64,000 bases of DNA from Salinilacustrithrix flava (GCA_024128875.1 JAMYFF010000012.1:46079-110078); one strand, 5' to 3'; numbered from the stretch's first letter, positions 26,683 to 34,998 are shown. Notes: generated from the sequence alone by a model not told the origin. A program made the numbers and translations.

Positions 26683-27033
26683 ATGACCGCACTCGAGTAC
26701 GACGAGCGCCCCTGGGGCAACTACACCGTGCTGTCCGACGAGGACGACCACAAGGTCAAGCGGATCGTCGTCCACCCGGGCAAGCGGCTCAGCTACCAGA
26801 CCCACGCCCGCCGGGCCGAGCACTGGTACGTCGTGAGCGGCACCGCCACCGTCACCCTCGACGGCACGGACCACCAGGTACCCGCCGGCCAGTCCGTCGA
26901 CATCGCCCAGGGCATGGCGCACCGCTGCGCCAACGAGGGCGACGAGGACGTGGTGTTCATCGAGGTCCAGCGGGGTGACTACTTCGGGGAGGACGACATC
27001 GTCCGCCTCGAGGACGACTTCGGCCGCAGCTAG
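26683..27033 (+). CDS. Cupin of the mannose-6-phosphate isomerase type II family
   Basis: The 116-residue single-domain cupin matches the C-terminal isomerase half of bifunctional mannose-1-phosphate guanylyltransferases. It has RPWGNYTVL, HPGKRLSYQTHARRAEHWYVVSGTA (metal-ligand histidines and Glu), VDIAQGMAHRCAN and FIEVQRGDYFGEDDIVRLEDDFGR. The reaction would be mannose-6-phosphate/fructose-6-phosphate interconversion, but free-standing cupins of this group are often untested. ATG 26683 is 13 bp after the DUF445 stop. Confidence 0.82.
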   Translation: MTALEYDERPWGNYTVLSDEDDHKVKRIVVHPGKRLSYQTHARRAEHWYVVSGTATVTLDGTDHQVPAGQSVDIAQGMAHRCANEGDEDVVFIEVQRGDYFGEDDIVRLEDDFGRS

Positions 27034-27083
27034 GCCACGGAAACGCTGCCGGCGTCAGCGCGCCGCGGACCTATGTTCTGCCG

Positions 27084-28298
27084 GTGCAGGGTTCACTGCG
27101 GTCCGGCCGGGTCCGGGCCTTCCTCGTCGCCGAGGCGTTCAGCGCGGTCGGCACCTGGGCGACCTTCATCGCCATCTGGGGCTACGCCGCGTTCGAGTTC
27201 GGGGCCACCGCCGGCGACGTGACGCTGTTCGGCGTCGCCCTCACGCTCCCGGGCGTGCTGCTCGGCCCGTTCGTGGGGACCGTGATCGACCGGATCGGAC
27301 CCCGGGCCAGCCTCGGCGTGGCCAAGGCGATCGGCGTGGTGGCCTCGCTCGCGCTGCTGTTCGCCGACGACTTCCGCAGCCTGGCGCTGCTGTCGATGGT
27401 CCACGGCGTCGCCGGCGCCCTGACCGTGCCCGCCCTGCAGTCGCTGCCGCCCCGACTGGTCCGGGACGAGGAGCTGGCCCGCACCAACGCCCTCGTGTCG
27501 CTCACCGACGAGGTCGCCATCATCGCCGGCCCCGTCGTGGGTGCCGTGGCCATCGGCTGGTTCGGCTTCCGGGGCGCGTTCGTGCTCACGGCCGCCACCT
27601 ACCTGCTCGGCATCCTCGTGCTGCCGATCGTGCAGGTGCGCGACGTCGTCGATCCCGCCTCGCACGAGCGCCGCCCCGGGATGCGGGACGCCCTCGAGGG
27701 GCTCCGCCTGGTGGCCCGGACCCCGGTGCTGCGGCGCGTCGTGGTGGCGATGAGCTCGGTCCACCTCCTCTACGGCGCCGCCCTGCTCGCCGAGCCGCTG
27801 TACGTGCGGGACGTGCTGGAGCGGCCTCCGTCGACCTTCGCCGCGCTGCAGGCCGTGTTCGGCGTGTTCCTGGTGGCGGGCGGCATCGCGGTCGCCCGCC
27901 TCGGGGAGCGCGTGGCGTCGTTCGGCTGGGTGGTCCTCGGCGTCGGCGCCTCCGGCGTGACCGCCATCGTCTACCTCGGCACCCCGTCGGTCGTCGTCGC
28001 CTTCGTCGGCGTCGCGGCCTGGGGCGTGTGCACCGCGCTGCTGTCGGGTCCGTCCCGCACGCTGCTGCAGCGCAACGCCCCGGAGTCGGTGCACGGACGT
28101 GTGATCGCCACCGACACCATGTCGGGCACCGCGGCCCAGCTGCTCGGCATCCTGTCCACCGGTGCGCTCATCGGGGCGCTGGGCGTGTCGGCGGCGATGA
28201 GCCTGCTCGGCGGTGTCGTCGTGCTCGTCGCCGTCTGGTTGCGGCGCTCGGGGGCGCGAGCGGTGGCGCCCGTCCTCGTCGCCGAGGTCGTCGGGTAG
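27084..28298 (+). CDS. Major facilitator superfamily transporter
   Basis: The 404-residue protein has about 12 hydrophobic helices and resembles the EntS-type drug/siderophore exporter branch. The N-terminus reads FLVAEAFSAVGTWATFIAIWGYA, and the loop between helices 2 and 3 has GTVIDRIGPRASL, the MFS motif A position. The central loop is polar and Arg-rich (DPASHERRPGMRDALEGLRL). GTG 27084 follows TATGTT (27072-27077) by 6 nt, so it is probably leaderless. It is followed 11 bp later by thiD. A link to pyrimidine or thiamine precursors is conceivable from position only. Confidence 0.85.
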   Translation: MQGSLRSGRVRAFLVAEAFSAVGTWATFIAIWGYAAFEFGATAGDVTLFGVALTLPGVLLGPFVGTVIDRIGPRASLGVAKAIGVVASLALLFADDFRSLALLSMVHGVAGALTVPALQSLPPRLVRDEELARTNALVSLTDEVAIIAGPVVGAVAIGWFGFRGAFVLTAATYLLGILVLPIVQVRDVVDPASHERRPGMRDALEGLRLVARTPVLRRVVVAMSSVHLLYGAALLAEPLYVRDVLERPPSTFAALQAVFGVFLVAGGIAVARLGERVASFGWVVLGVGASGVTAIVYLGTPSVVVAFVGVAAWGVCTALLSGPSRTLLQRNAPESVHGRVIATDTMSGTAAQLLGILSTGALIGALGVSAAMSLLGGVVVLVAVWLRRSGARAVAPVLVAEVVG

Positions 28299-28309
28299 CG
28301 TCGCCCACC

Positions 28310-29116
28310 GTGCCGACACCGCTGGTCGCCCTCACCGTCGCCGGCGTCGACAGCGCCGGCGGGGCCGGGGTCCACGCCGACCTGCGGGCCTTCGCGGCCC
28401 ACGGGCTGCACGGCGCCACTGCGGTGGCCGCCCTCACCGCCCAGTCCACCCAGGCGGTCGAGGCGGTCCACGTCGTCCCACCCGAGTTCGTCGCCGCCCA
28501 GCTCGATGCCGTGCTCGGCGACCTCGACGTGCGGGCCACCAAGACCGGGTTCCTCGCCTCGGCCGACACCGTGGACGTGGTCGCACGCGTGGCCGAGGCC
28601 GGCCGGTTGGCGAACCTCGTCGTGGACCCGGTGCTGGTCAGCTCGGCCGGTGCTGCCCTGTTCCCGCCCGACGTCCGGGATGCGCTGGTCGCCCGGCTGC
28701 TCCCGCTGGCCCGGGTGATCACGCCGAACCGCACCGAGGCGGGGCTCCTCGTCGGCCGATCCCTGCAGACCCTCGCCGACATGGAGGCCGCAGCCGTGGA
28801 GCTGCTCGACCTCGGCTGCGAGGCGGTCGTGGTCAAGGGCGGGGACGCCGACGACGAGGGCGACGATGCCGTCGACGTGGTCGCCGTCGACGGTCGAGCC
28901 GAGCGGCTGGTGCTGCCCCGGGTGGACACCCCCAACGACCACGGCTCCGGGTGCTCCTTCGCGGCGGCCACGGCTGCTCGTCTCGCGCTCGGCGACGACC
29001 CGCTCGACGCGGTCCGGGCGGCGAAGGGCTTCGTGCACCGGGGCCTGCTCGGGGCCCGCACCTGGCGCCTCGGCGGCGGCCACGGACCCATCGACGCCTT
29101 CGGCTGGGACAGCTAG
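28310..29116 (+). CDS. thiD: Hydroxymethylpyrimidine/phosphomethylpyrimidine kinase
   Basis: Phosphorylates HMP and HMP-P for thiamine synthesis. The 268-residue ribokinase-fold protein has LTVAGVDSAGGAGVHADLRAF at the substrate site, TAQSTQAV, DPVLVSSAGAALF, TPNRTEAGLL, VVVKGG and the catalytic loop NDHGSGCSFAAATAARLALG (anion hole GSGC, where many homologues have GTGC). GTG 28310 follows TAGCGT (28296-28301) by 8 nt. It lies apart from the riboswitch-controlled thi operon at 55446 and has no riboswitch itself. Confidence 0.93.
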   Translation: MPTPLVALTVAGVDSAGGAGVHADLRAFAAHGLHGATAVAALTAQSTQAVEAVHVVPPEFVAAQLDAVLGDLDVRATKTGFLASADTVDVVARVAEAGRLANLVVDPVLVSSAGAALFPPDVRDALVARLLPLARVITPNRTEAGLLVGRSLQTLADMEAAAVELLDLGCEAVVVKGGDADDEGDDAVDVVAVDGRAERLVLPRVDTPNDHGSGCSFAAATAARLALGDDPLDAVRAAKGFVHRGLLGARTWRLGGGHGPIDAFGWDS

Positions 29117-29125
29117 ACCGTCGCC

Positions 29126-29986
29126 GTGCCCAGGGTCCTCATCACCGGTTGCTCCAGCGGCTTCGGCCTCCTCACCGCCGTGGAGCTGGCCGGGCGTGGC
29201 CACGACGTCGTGGCGACCATGCGAGACCCGTCGCGCGACGGCGACCTCCGGCGGGCCTGCGACGCGGCCGGCACCTCGGTCCACGTGGTCGCCCTCGACG
29301 TGCACGACGAGGCCTCCGTCGCGCGCGGGGTGGCGGAGGCCGTGGCGCTGCTCGGCGGCCTGGACGTGGTGGTCAACAACGCCGGCATCGAGGTGCGCGG
29401 CCCCGTCGAGCTGGTGTCCGACGCCGAGGTCGCCCTGCAGTTCGAGACGAACGTGTTCGGGCTGCTCCGCGTGGTGCGGGCGACGGTGCCGCACCTGCGG
29501 CGGTCCGAGGCTGCTGCCTTGGTCAACCTGAGCAGCGTGGCCGGCGTGATCGCCCGCCCCTTCGCGGGGATCTACGCGGCCTCCAAGCACGCCGTGGAGG
29601 CGATCAGCGAGGCGCTCCACTTCGAGCTCGGCCTGTCCGGCATCCGGGTCCACTCGATCCAGCCCGGCCAGTTTCCCACCGAGCTGGGCGCCAACACGGT
29701 GACGGCGGCGGCCTTCACGCCGGATCACGACGGCTACTGGACGATCGCCGAGCAGCTGGAGTCCCGGGCCAAGGGCCTGGGCGGCGACGGACCTGCGGAC
29801 CCCGCGCTCGTCGCGCGGACCGTGGCCGACGTGCTCGAGGACCCGGCCGCACCGCTGCGGACGCCGGTGGGTGCCGACGCCGAGCTGATCGTGGCCGCCC
29901 GCCACGGCCACACCTTCGAGGAGTACGAGGTCCTGATGCGCAGCGCGCTGGACCACTGGGAGGGCTACCGGCGCGAACGGCCCTGA
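29126..29986 (+). CDS. Short-chain dehydrogenase/reductase
   Basis: Classical NAD(P)-dependent SDR of unknown substrate. The 286-residue protein has the cofactor motif TGCSSGFG at about 7-14, a basic cofactor-side sequence TMRDPSRDGD suggesting NADP preference, NNAGIEV, Ser of NLSSVAG, and the catalytic YAASK pair. The C-terminus carries QPGQFPTEL, typical of the retinol/17-beta-hydroxysteroid dehydrogenase-like group. GTG 29126 is 9 bp after the thiD stop. The 3' end overlaps a small convergent gene by 22 bp. Confidence 0.9.
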   Translation: MPRVLITGCSSGFGLLTAVELAGRGHDVVATMRDPSRDGDLRRACDAAGTSVHVVALDVHDEASVARGVAEAVALLGGLDVVVNNAGIEVRGPVELVSDAEVALQFETNVFGLLRVVRATVPHLRRSEAAALVNLSSVAGVIARPFAGIYAASKHAVEAISEALHFELGLSGIRVHSIQPGQFPTELGANTVTAAAFTPDHDGYWTIAEQLESRAKGLGGDGPADPALVARTVADVLEDPAAPLRTPVGADAELIVAARHGHTFEEYEVLMRSALDHWEGYRRERP

Positions 29987-30234
29987 TCCAGCGGGCGCAA
30001 CCGGCGGGCCACCACCAGCGTCAGCACGGCCACCCCCGCGGCGGCAGCGGTGGTGGCCGTGGCCGGGACCGGTCCGGTGGCGCCCGGCAGGGCGGCGGCC
30101 ACGATCAGGCCGCCGGCGAGCAGGCCCCCGACCAGGACGGTGACGAGCTGGACCGTGGCCCGGGTCGCAGCACGGCGGGCCTTGCGCCGTCGGGTCCGGG
30201 CTCGCTTGGTTGCAGCATCGGTGGGGCGTCCCAC
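29965..30234 (-). CDS. Small basic two-helix membrane protein, hypothetical
   Basis: I do not recognise this 89-residue protein. It starts with a strongly basic segment (KRARTRRRKARRAATRATVQ) and has two hydrophobic helices at about 29-47 and 57-75 separated by a short Pro/Gly turn. It ends with a basic tail RRLRPLDQGRSRR, so both termini should be cytoplasmic. GTG 30234 is the likely start. It diverges from the methionine aminopeptidase gene and its 3' end overlaps the SDR gene by 22 bp. Coding is supported by composition and topology only. Confidence 0.5.
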   Translation of the reverse strand: MGRPTDAATKRARTRRRKARRAATRATVQLVTVLVGGLLAGGLIVAAALPGATGPVPATATTAAAAGVAVLTLVVARRLRPLDQGRSRR

Positions 30235-30295
30235 GGGCAACGACCGTGGCACACCGCCCGGGGGAGCGGGTGGATGCGGCGTTACCCTGGTGGCC

Positions 30296-31243
30296 GTGAC
30301 GGCCACGATGAAGGCGAACGACCAGTGCTTCTGCGGCAGCGGCCGCAAGTTCAAGCGCTGCCACAAGGCGAGCTTCGAGCCCGTCCGGCCGGGCGCGATC
30401 TCCCCGCTGCGCCCCGTCCCCGACACCATCGAGGTGCCCGCGTACGTGGTCGAGGGTCGGGTCGACCGCTGGGACGAGCCCGCGGTCAAGTCCCCCGACG
30501 TCATCGCCCGCATGCGGCGCACGGGGGCCGAGGCCGCCCGCATCCTCGCCCTCACCGGGGCTGCGGTCCGCCCCGGCATCACCACCGACGAGCTCGACCG
30601 CATCTGCCACGAGGCCACCGTCGAGGCCGGCGCCTACCCCAGCCCCCTGCTCTACGGCGGCCCCGACAACCCGTTCCCCAAGTCGGTCTGCACCTCCGTG
30701 AACGAGATCATCTGCCACGGGATCCCCGACGACCGCGAGCTGGTCGACGGCGACATCGTGAACATCGATGTCACGATCTTCCGCGAGGGCGTCCACGGCG
30801 ACACCAACCGCACGTTCTTCGTCGGCGAGGTCGACGACGTCTCGCGGCGCCTGGTGCAGGTCACCTACGAATCGCTCCTCCGGGGCATCGAAGCGGTGAA
30901 GCCGGGCGAGCCGTTCTCGGCCATCGGCCGGGCCATCCAGACCCACGCCGAGGCCGAGGGGTTCGGCGTGGTCCGGGCCTTCGTCGGGCACGGCATCGGC
31001 GAGCAGTTCCACACCGACCTGCACATCCCGCACTACCACGAGCCCCGCCTCACCGACATCATCGAACCGGGCATGACGTTCACCATCGAGCCGATGATCA
31101 CCGTGGGCGCCCACGAGCACGTCATGTGGAGCGACGGGTGGACCGCCGCCACCATCGACCGCAAGCGCACCGCGCAGTTCGAGCACACGATCCTCGTCAC
31201 CGACGACGGCGCCGAGGTGCTCACCCCTCACCCCGACACCTGA
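30296..31243 (+). CDS. map: Methionine aminopeptidase with N-terminal SEC-C zinc motif
   Basis: Removes the initiator methionine. The 315-residue product has a SEC-C motif CFCGSGRKFKRCH at about 11-23, a linker, then the type I MetAP core. Metal ligands are visible in NIDVTIFREGVHGDTNRTF (two Asp), GHGIGEQFHTDLHIPHY (His), FTIEPM (Glu) and QFEHTILVT (Glu). SEC-C-tagged MetAPs are known in Chlamydia and some actinobacteria, and the motif may help ribosome docking. GTG 30296 is preferred over ATG 30308 because TACCCT (30283-30288) lies 7 nt before it, the leaderless spacing used here. Confidence 0.93.
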   Translation: MTATMKANDQCFCGSGRKFKRCHKASFEPVRPGAISPLRPVPDTIEVPAYVVEGRVDRWDEPAVKSPDVIARMRRTGAEAARILALTGAAVRPGITTDELDRICHEATVEAGAYPSPLLYGGPDNPFPKSVCTSVNEIICHGIPDDRELVDGDIVNIDVTIFREGVHGDTNRTFFVGEVDDVSRRLVQVTYESLLRGIEAVKPGEPFSAIGRAIQTHAEAEGFGVVRAFVGHGIGEQFHTDLHIPHYHEPRLTDIIEPGMTFTIEPMITVGAHEHVMWSDGWTAATIDRKRTAQFEHTILVTDDGAEVLTPHPDT

Positions 31244-31305
31244 CGCGCGACAGGGGAACTGCCAGTTCGAGAGGACTGGAACTGGCAGTGCTGGTGTCGC
31301 GGTCA
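31241..31305. terminator. Bidirectional terminator spanning stop codon to stop codon (map / YcaQ-like)
   Basis: The core ACTGCCAGTTC (31258-31268) and GAACTGGCAGT (31279-31289) is a perfect 11-bp inverted repeat with a 10-nt loop. Imperfect pairing continues outward (TGAC, CGACA with TGTCG, GTCA) so that the map TGA stop pairs with the complement of the YcaQ-like gene's TGA stop. The symmetry suits termination from both sides. No T-run is present. Confidence 0.75.
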
Positions 31306-32520
31306 GTGGACGGCGGCGAGGGCGGGAGCGAGGTCGCCGCGGCCGACGACGACCACGTCGTCGAGGTCGAGCCAGTCGGCCAGCAGCCGGAGCTCGTTGC
31401 TGAGGCGCTCGGCGACCTCGGCTTCGTCGGTTCCGCGCTGGTCGAGGTCGGGTTCGGCCCAGGCCGACTGCACCAGGAGCCGCCGGCCGGCGCGGTCGGC
31501 CTTGAGGTCGACCCGGGCGACGTAGGTGTCGCCGAGCAGGAACGGCAGCACGTAGTAGCCGTGGACGCGCTTGGCCTCGGGCACGTAGATCTCGATCACG
31601 TACCGGAACCCGTGGATGCGCTCCACCCGGTCCCGGTGCCACATGGCGACATCGAACGGCGAGACCAGCGCGCAGGCGTCCACCCGCCGGGGGAGGGATG
31701 CATCCGGGTGGCGCACGCCGGTCTCGCGCCAGCCCTCGACCGCCACCGCCTCCAGCTGCCCGTCGGCGACCAGCCCGGGGGTCAGCGCCCGGACCTCCCG
31801 GATGGGCAACCGCCAGTAGTCGGCGAGGTCCTTCGGGGTGGCCACGCCGTGGGCCCGGGCCGCGACCAGGAGCAGGTCGCGGAGTGCCTCCTCCCGGGCC
31901 GGCGTGGGCCGATCGCGCACGTGCGGCGGGACCGTGACGGCCGGGTGGCAGTAAGCCCGCTCGAACCCGCCCCGGCGCACCGCGCCGACCCGGCCGTGCC
32001 AGAACAGGTGCTCCAGCGCCTTCTTCGTGTCGCTCCACCCCCACCACGGCCCGGTGCGGTCCCGCCGGGTGCCGAGGATCTCGTCGAGCTCGGCCGCCGA
32101 GGCCGGTCCGTGCTCGTGCACCAGGGCCTCCAGCTGTCCGATGAGGTCGGGCCGCCGGTGCCCGACCGTGGCCGGTCCGCTCCAGCGGTGGCCGTCGGCC
32201 ATGCGCCACCGCAGCAGCGGCTCCAGCTCCACGTCGATGAGCGACGCCTCGTGGCCCCAGTACTCGAACACCTCGTGGTCCCGGTAGGCGAGGCGGTCGA
32301 GGAGGGTGGGGTCGTGCGGGCCGAGCCGGCTGAAGAACGGCAGGTGGTGGGCGCGCGCCAGCACGTTGACCGAGTCGATCTGGACCAGGCCGAGGCGCCG
32401 GATCACGGATCGCAGGTGGCGACGGTCGACCCGGCCGGACGGCCGGGCCGCGGCGAGGCCCTGGGCGGCGAGCACGGTGCGCCGGGCCTGCGCGGCGCTG
32501 AGCGAGGTCGGACGGGGCAC
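31303..32520 (-). CDS. YcaQ/AlkX-type winged-helix DNA glycosylase
   Basis: Candidate glycosylase for bulky or crosslinked alkylated bases (HTH_42 superfamily, which includes AlkZ and E. coli YcaQ). The 405-residue protein starts SLSAAQARRTVLAAQGLAA, and the catalytic segment LGLVQIDSVNVLARAHHLPFFSRLG contains Gln-Ile-Asp. That is the QxD form used by YcaQ and AlkX, as opposed to the QxQ form of the antibiotic-linked AlkZ. Further family features are EYWGHEASLI, GPWWGWSDTKKALEHLFWHG and DPYW-like SPFDVAMWHRDRVERIHGF with YVLPFLLGD. GTG 32520 gives the family N-terminus. No biosynthetic cluster is nearby, consistent with general repair. Confidence 0.88.
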   Translation of the reverse strand: MPRPTSLSAAQARRTVLAAQGLAAARPSGRVDRRHLRSVIRRLGLVQIDSVNVLARAHHLPFFSRLGPHDPTLLDRLAYRDHEVFEYWGHEASLIDVELEPLLRWRMADGHRWSGPATVGHRRPDLIGQLEALVHEHGPASAAELDEILGTRRDRTGPWWGWSDTKKALEHLFWHGRVGAVRRGGFERAYCHPAVTVPPHVRDRPTPAREEALRDLLLVAARAHGVATPKDLADYWRLPIREVRALTPGLVADGQLEAVAVEGWRETGVRHPDASLPRRVDACALVSPFDVAMWHRDRVERIHGFRYVIEIYVPEAKRVHGYYVLPFLLGDTYVARVDLKADRAGRRLLVQSAWAEPDLDQRGTDEAEVAERLSNELRLLADWLDLDDVVVVGRGDLAPALAAVH

Positions 32521-32557
32521 GGCACGGCAGTCTGGCCCGTCCGAGGAGTGCGCAGCG

Positions 32558-33400
32558 TCAGGCGGCGTTCGGCTCGGTGGCTCGCATCTCCACGTGCACG
32601 TGGGGCGCGGCGGCGCCGCGGGCGGCCTCGGTGAAGCGGTCGACCTGGCTCTCGAACCCGAGCTGGCGGGGACCAGCCGCCACGAGCGTCTCGCCCCCAC
32701 GGACGTGGTCACCTGCGACCACGAGCGGGTCGACGATGTGGATGATCGAGACCTCGACGTCCGGGTTGGCGTGCGGGCGGATGGTGATCTTGTGGTCGCT
32801 GCCCCGGTACTGGATCGGCGCGACCTCGACGACGACCCCGTCCACGGGAGCGGTGACCCCCGCGTCGGCATCCACCGCGAGGTCGATCGCGGTCATCGGG
32901 CCGGCGGCCCGCTGACGGGTGGGCAGGACGATGACCTGGCCCTCGGCCTCGCCGGTGATCGGGACCGCGGCGCCGTGGTGGTGGCTCGCCGCGATCGGCC
33001 GGGTGGAGTCGAGCGGCAGCGCCTCGGTGCTGTTGGACTCGTGGAAGCCGACGAACTCGGTCGTGTCGCCGTCGGTGAGCACCTCCACGCCGTCCCACCG
33101 GGCCACGGCCGAGGGTCCCTCGAGCACCGCGCTGACCAGGTCTCCGGCGGCCGCCGCCCGGTGGGCGATGGTGAGCAGCGACGACAGGTCGACCCCGAAC
33201 AGCGGCGCGGGGTCGGGATCCTCGTCGGCGGGGAGCTCGATCGTGGCGCTGGCCGCGTCGCGCACGCTCGCACCGCTCGGCGGCGCGGTCACCACGAGGC
33301 CGGTCAGGCCTGCGGCCAGGAGGCCCTGCCGACGGCTGCGTCGACGGCGCGCCGTGGGCGGGTCGGCGGGGGTTCGGGTGGGGAGCGGGTCTTCGGGCAT
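32558..33400 (-). CDS. Exported M23/LytM-like protein, probably catalytically degenerate
   Basis: The 280-residue product has an Arg-rich N-terminus (RRRRSRRQGLLAAGLTGLVV) forming a Tat- or Sec-like signal, a variable middle region, and a C-terminal domain resembling M23 peptidases. APVDGVVVEV, GDHVRGGETLVAAG and APHVHVEMRA correspond to family segments, and HVHVE supplies the HxH pair. The usual HxGxD metal motif is replaced by MTAIDLAV, so the first zinc histidine is absent. A non-catalytic LytM (regulatory or envelope-binding) role is therefore more likely than hydrolysis. ATG 33400 follows GGAGGTG, a clear ribosome site. Confidence 0.7.
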   Translation of the reverse strand: MPEDPLPTRTPADPPTARRRRSRRQGLLAAGLTGLVVTAPPSGASVRDAASATIELPADEDPDPAPLFGVDLSSLLTIAHRAAAAGDLVSAVLEGPSAVARWDGVEVLTDGDTTEFVGFHESNSTEALPLDSTRPIAASHHHGAAVPITGEAEGQVIVLPTRQRAAGPMTAIDLAVDADAGVTAPVDGVVVEVAPIQYRGSDHKITIRPHANPDVEVSIIHIVDPLVVAGDHVRGGETLVAAGPRQLGFESQVDRFTEAARGAAAPHVHVEMRATEPNAA

Positions 33401-33579
33401 GGCACCTCCGAGCGCGGCTGGCGGACGAGGGCGTTCCGGGGCACCGACGATTGGCGCTCGCGCGGACGGCCTCCACGTGTCCGTACCGCGTGGCCCTGTC
33501 TCCGATGCATCTCGGGGCCGGTGAGCGGGCGCGGTACGCTCCGACGTCTCCGGACGCCGAACGAGAAGGGGCACACGAG

Positions 33580-33780
33580 ATGGGCTACAAGGTGGTCGTC
33601 GACTTCGACCTGTGCGAGTCGAACGCGATCTGCATGGGCGTCGCCCCCGAGGTGTTCGAGGTGCGCGACGACGACTTCCTCTACGTCCTGCAGGAGCACC
33701 CCAGCGAGGAGCTGCGCCCCAAGGTCGAGGAGGCCGTGCAGCGCTGCCCCAAGCAGGCCATCTCCATCGAGGACGAGTAG
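33580..33780 (+). CDS. [3Fe-4S]-type ferredoxin of the cytochrome P450-partner class
   Basis: The 66-residue single-cluster ferredoxin has ligands C12, C18 and C56 (CESNAICMG and RCPKQAI). The position that carries the extra Cys in [4Fe-4S] proteins is Asn15, consistent with a three-iron cluster of the type that feeds bacterial P450s. ATG 33580 follows an AGAAGGGG site, and TACGCT at 33535-33540 is a likely -10. It is 11 bp upstream of a ferredoxin reductase, so both are cotranscribed. No P450 gene is in the window. The 179-bp gap upstream shows only promoter-like sequence. Confidence 0.92.
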   Translation: MGYKVVVDFDLCESNAICMGVAPEVFEVRDDDFLYVLQEHPSEELRPKVEEAVQRCPKQAISIEDE

Positions 33781-33791
33781 CGCCCCCGACG

Positions 33792-34991
33792 ATGCGCGAC
33801 ATCGTCATCGTCGGCGCGTCCATCGCCGGCTTCTCGGCCGCGGCCGAGCTGCGGGCCCAGGGCCACGACGGCGCCATCCACCTGGTCGGTGAGGAGCCGG
33901 TCCGCACCTACGAGCGACCGCCCCTGTCCAAGGGGGTGCTCGGCGGCGAGGACCCGACCACCACCGAGTGGGCCGCGGCCCGCGACGACGACCTGGACCT
34001 CGACTGGCTGGTGGGGGAGCGCGCCGTCGGGCTCGACGTCGGCGGCCGGACCGTGGAGCTCGCCACCGGCGAGTCGCTGCCCTACGACGGCCTGGTCATC
34101 GCCACCGGCGCATCGCCCCGTCGGCTGCCCGGCCACCGCGACCGGGCCGGCCTGCACCTGCTGCGGTCCCTCGACGACTGCCTCGGCCTCCGTGCGGACC
34201 TCGATGCCGGTCCCGAGCGCGTCGTCGTCGTGGGAGCCGGCTTCATCGGCGGTGAGGTCGCGGCCACGTGCCGCCTCCGGGGTCACGAGGTCACGGTGGT
34301 CGAGCCGCTGTCGCAGCCGCTCGAGCGCGTGCTCGGCCCGACCATCGGTGCCGCGGTCGCCGACGTCCACCGCGCCGCCGGGGTCGACCTGCGCCTCGGC
34401 ACCGGGGTGGACGCCGTGCTCGGCGACGACCACGTCGAAGGGGTTCGGACCACGGATGGCGCGGTGATCGAGGCCGACCTCGTCGTCGTCGGCATCGGCG
34501 TGGTGCCCAACACCGCATGGCTGGACGGCTCCGGACTCGCGGTCGAGGACGGAATCCGGTGCGACGCGACCACGCTCGTGGCCCCGGGCATCACCGCAGC
34601 CGGCGACGTCGCGTCCTGGGACAGCCCCCGCTACGGGCGCCTGCGCATCGAGCACTGGGACAACGCGGTGGACATGGGCCGCGCCGCAGGCCGGCGCCTG
34701 CTGGCCAGCGACGAGGGAGCCGAGGTCTACGACCCCGTGCCGTGGTTCTGGTCCGACCAGCACGACGTGCGGGTCCAGGTGGCCGGACGGCCGACCCTGC
34801 CCGATCAGGGGGGCGACCTCGTGGTGGTCGACGGGGCCATCGGCGACGACCGCTTCGTCGCCCTGTACGGCCGGGACGGGCAGGTCACGGGCGCACTCGG
34901 GTGGAACTGGCCGGCCAAGACCGTGCGCTACCGCATGGCGCTGGAGCAGGGCCTCGGCTGGGACGAGGCGATCTCGGCCGCATCGCCGTAG
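33792..34991 (+). CDS. FAD-dependent ferredoxin reductase
   Basis: Passes electrons from NAD(P)H to the ferredoxin encoded just upstream. The 399-residue protein has the FAD-binding IVIVGASIAGFSAAAELRAQG at the N-terminus, RPPLSKGVL, the second dinucleotide motif VVVVGAGFIGGEVAATCRLRG near 139, the ATGASPRRL loop, and GDVASWDSPRYGRLRIEHWDNAV near the FAD ribityl site. It belongs to the putidaredoxin/rubredoxin reductase-like group used with P450s and Rieske oxygenases. The final oxygenase is not in this window. Confidence 0.92.
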   Translation: MRDIVIVGASIAGFSAAAELRAQGHDGAIHLVGEEPVRTYERPPLSKGVLGGEDPTTTEWAAARDDDLDLDWLVGERAVGLDVGGRTVELATGESLPYDGLVIATGASPRRLPGHRDRAGLHLLRSLDDCLGLRADLDAGPERVVVVGAGFIGGEVAATCRLRGHEVTVVEPLSQPLERVLGPTIGAAVADVHRAAGVDLRLGTGVDAVLGDDHVEGVRTTDGAVIEADLVVVGIGVVPNTAWLDGSGLAVEDGIRCDATTLVAPGITAAGDVASWDSPRYGRLRIEHWDNAVDMGRAAGRRLLASDEGAEVYDPVPWFWSDQHDVRVQVAGRPTLPDQGGDLVVVDGAIGDDRFVALYGRDGQVTGALGWNWPAKTVRYRMALEQGLGWDEAISAASP

Positions 34992-34998
34992 CCACGTC

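Noticed and set aside
27971..32634. Very long open frames on both strands (1412 and 1473 codons) across thiD, SDR, map and YcaQ-like genes
   Set aside because: They cross several well-supported genes in the wrong frame and read as Arg/Pro/Gly/Ala-rich low-complexity sequence, the usual artefact at about 70% GC.
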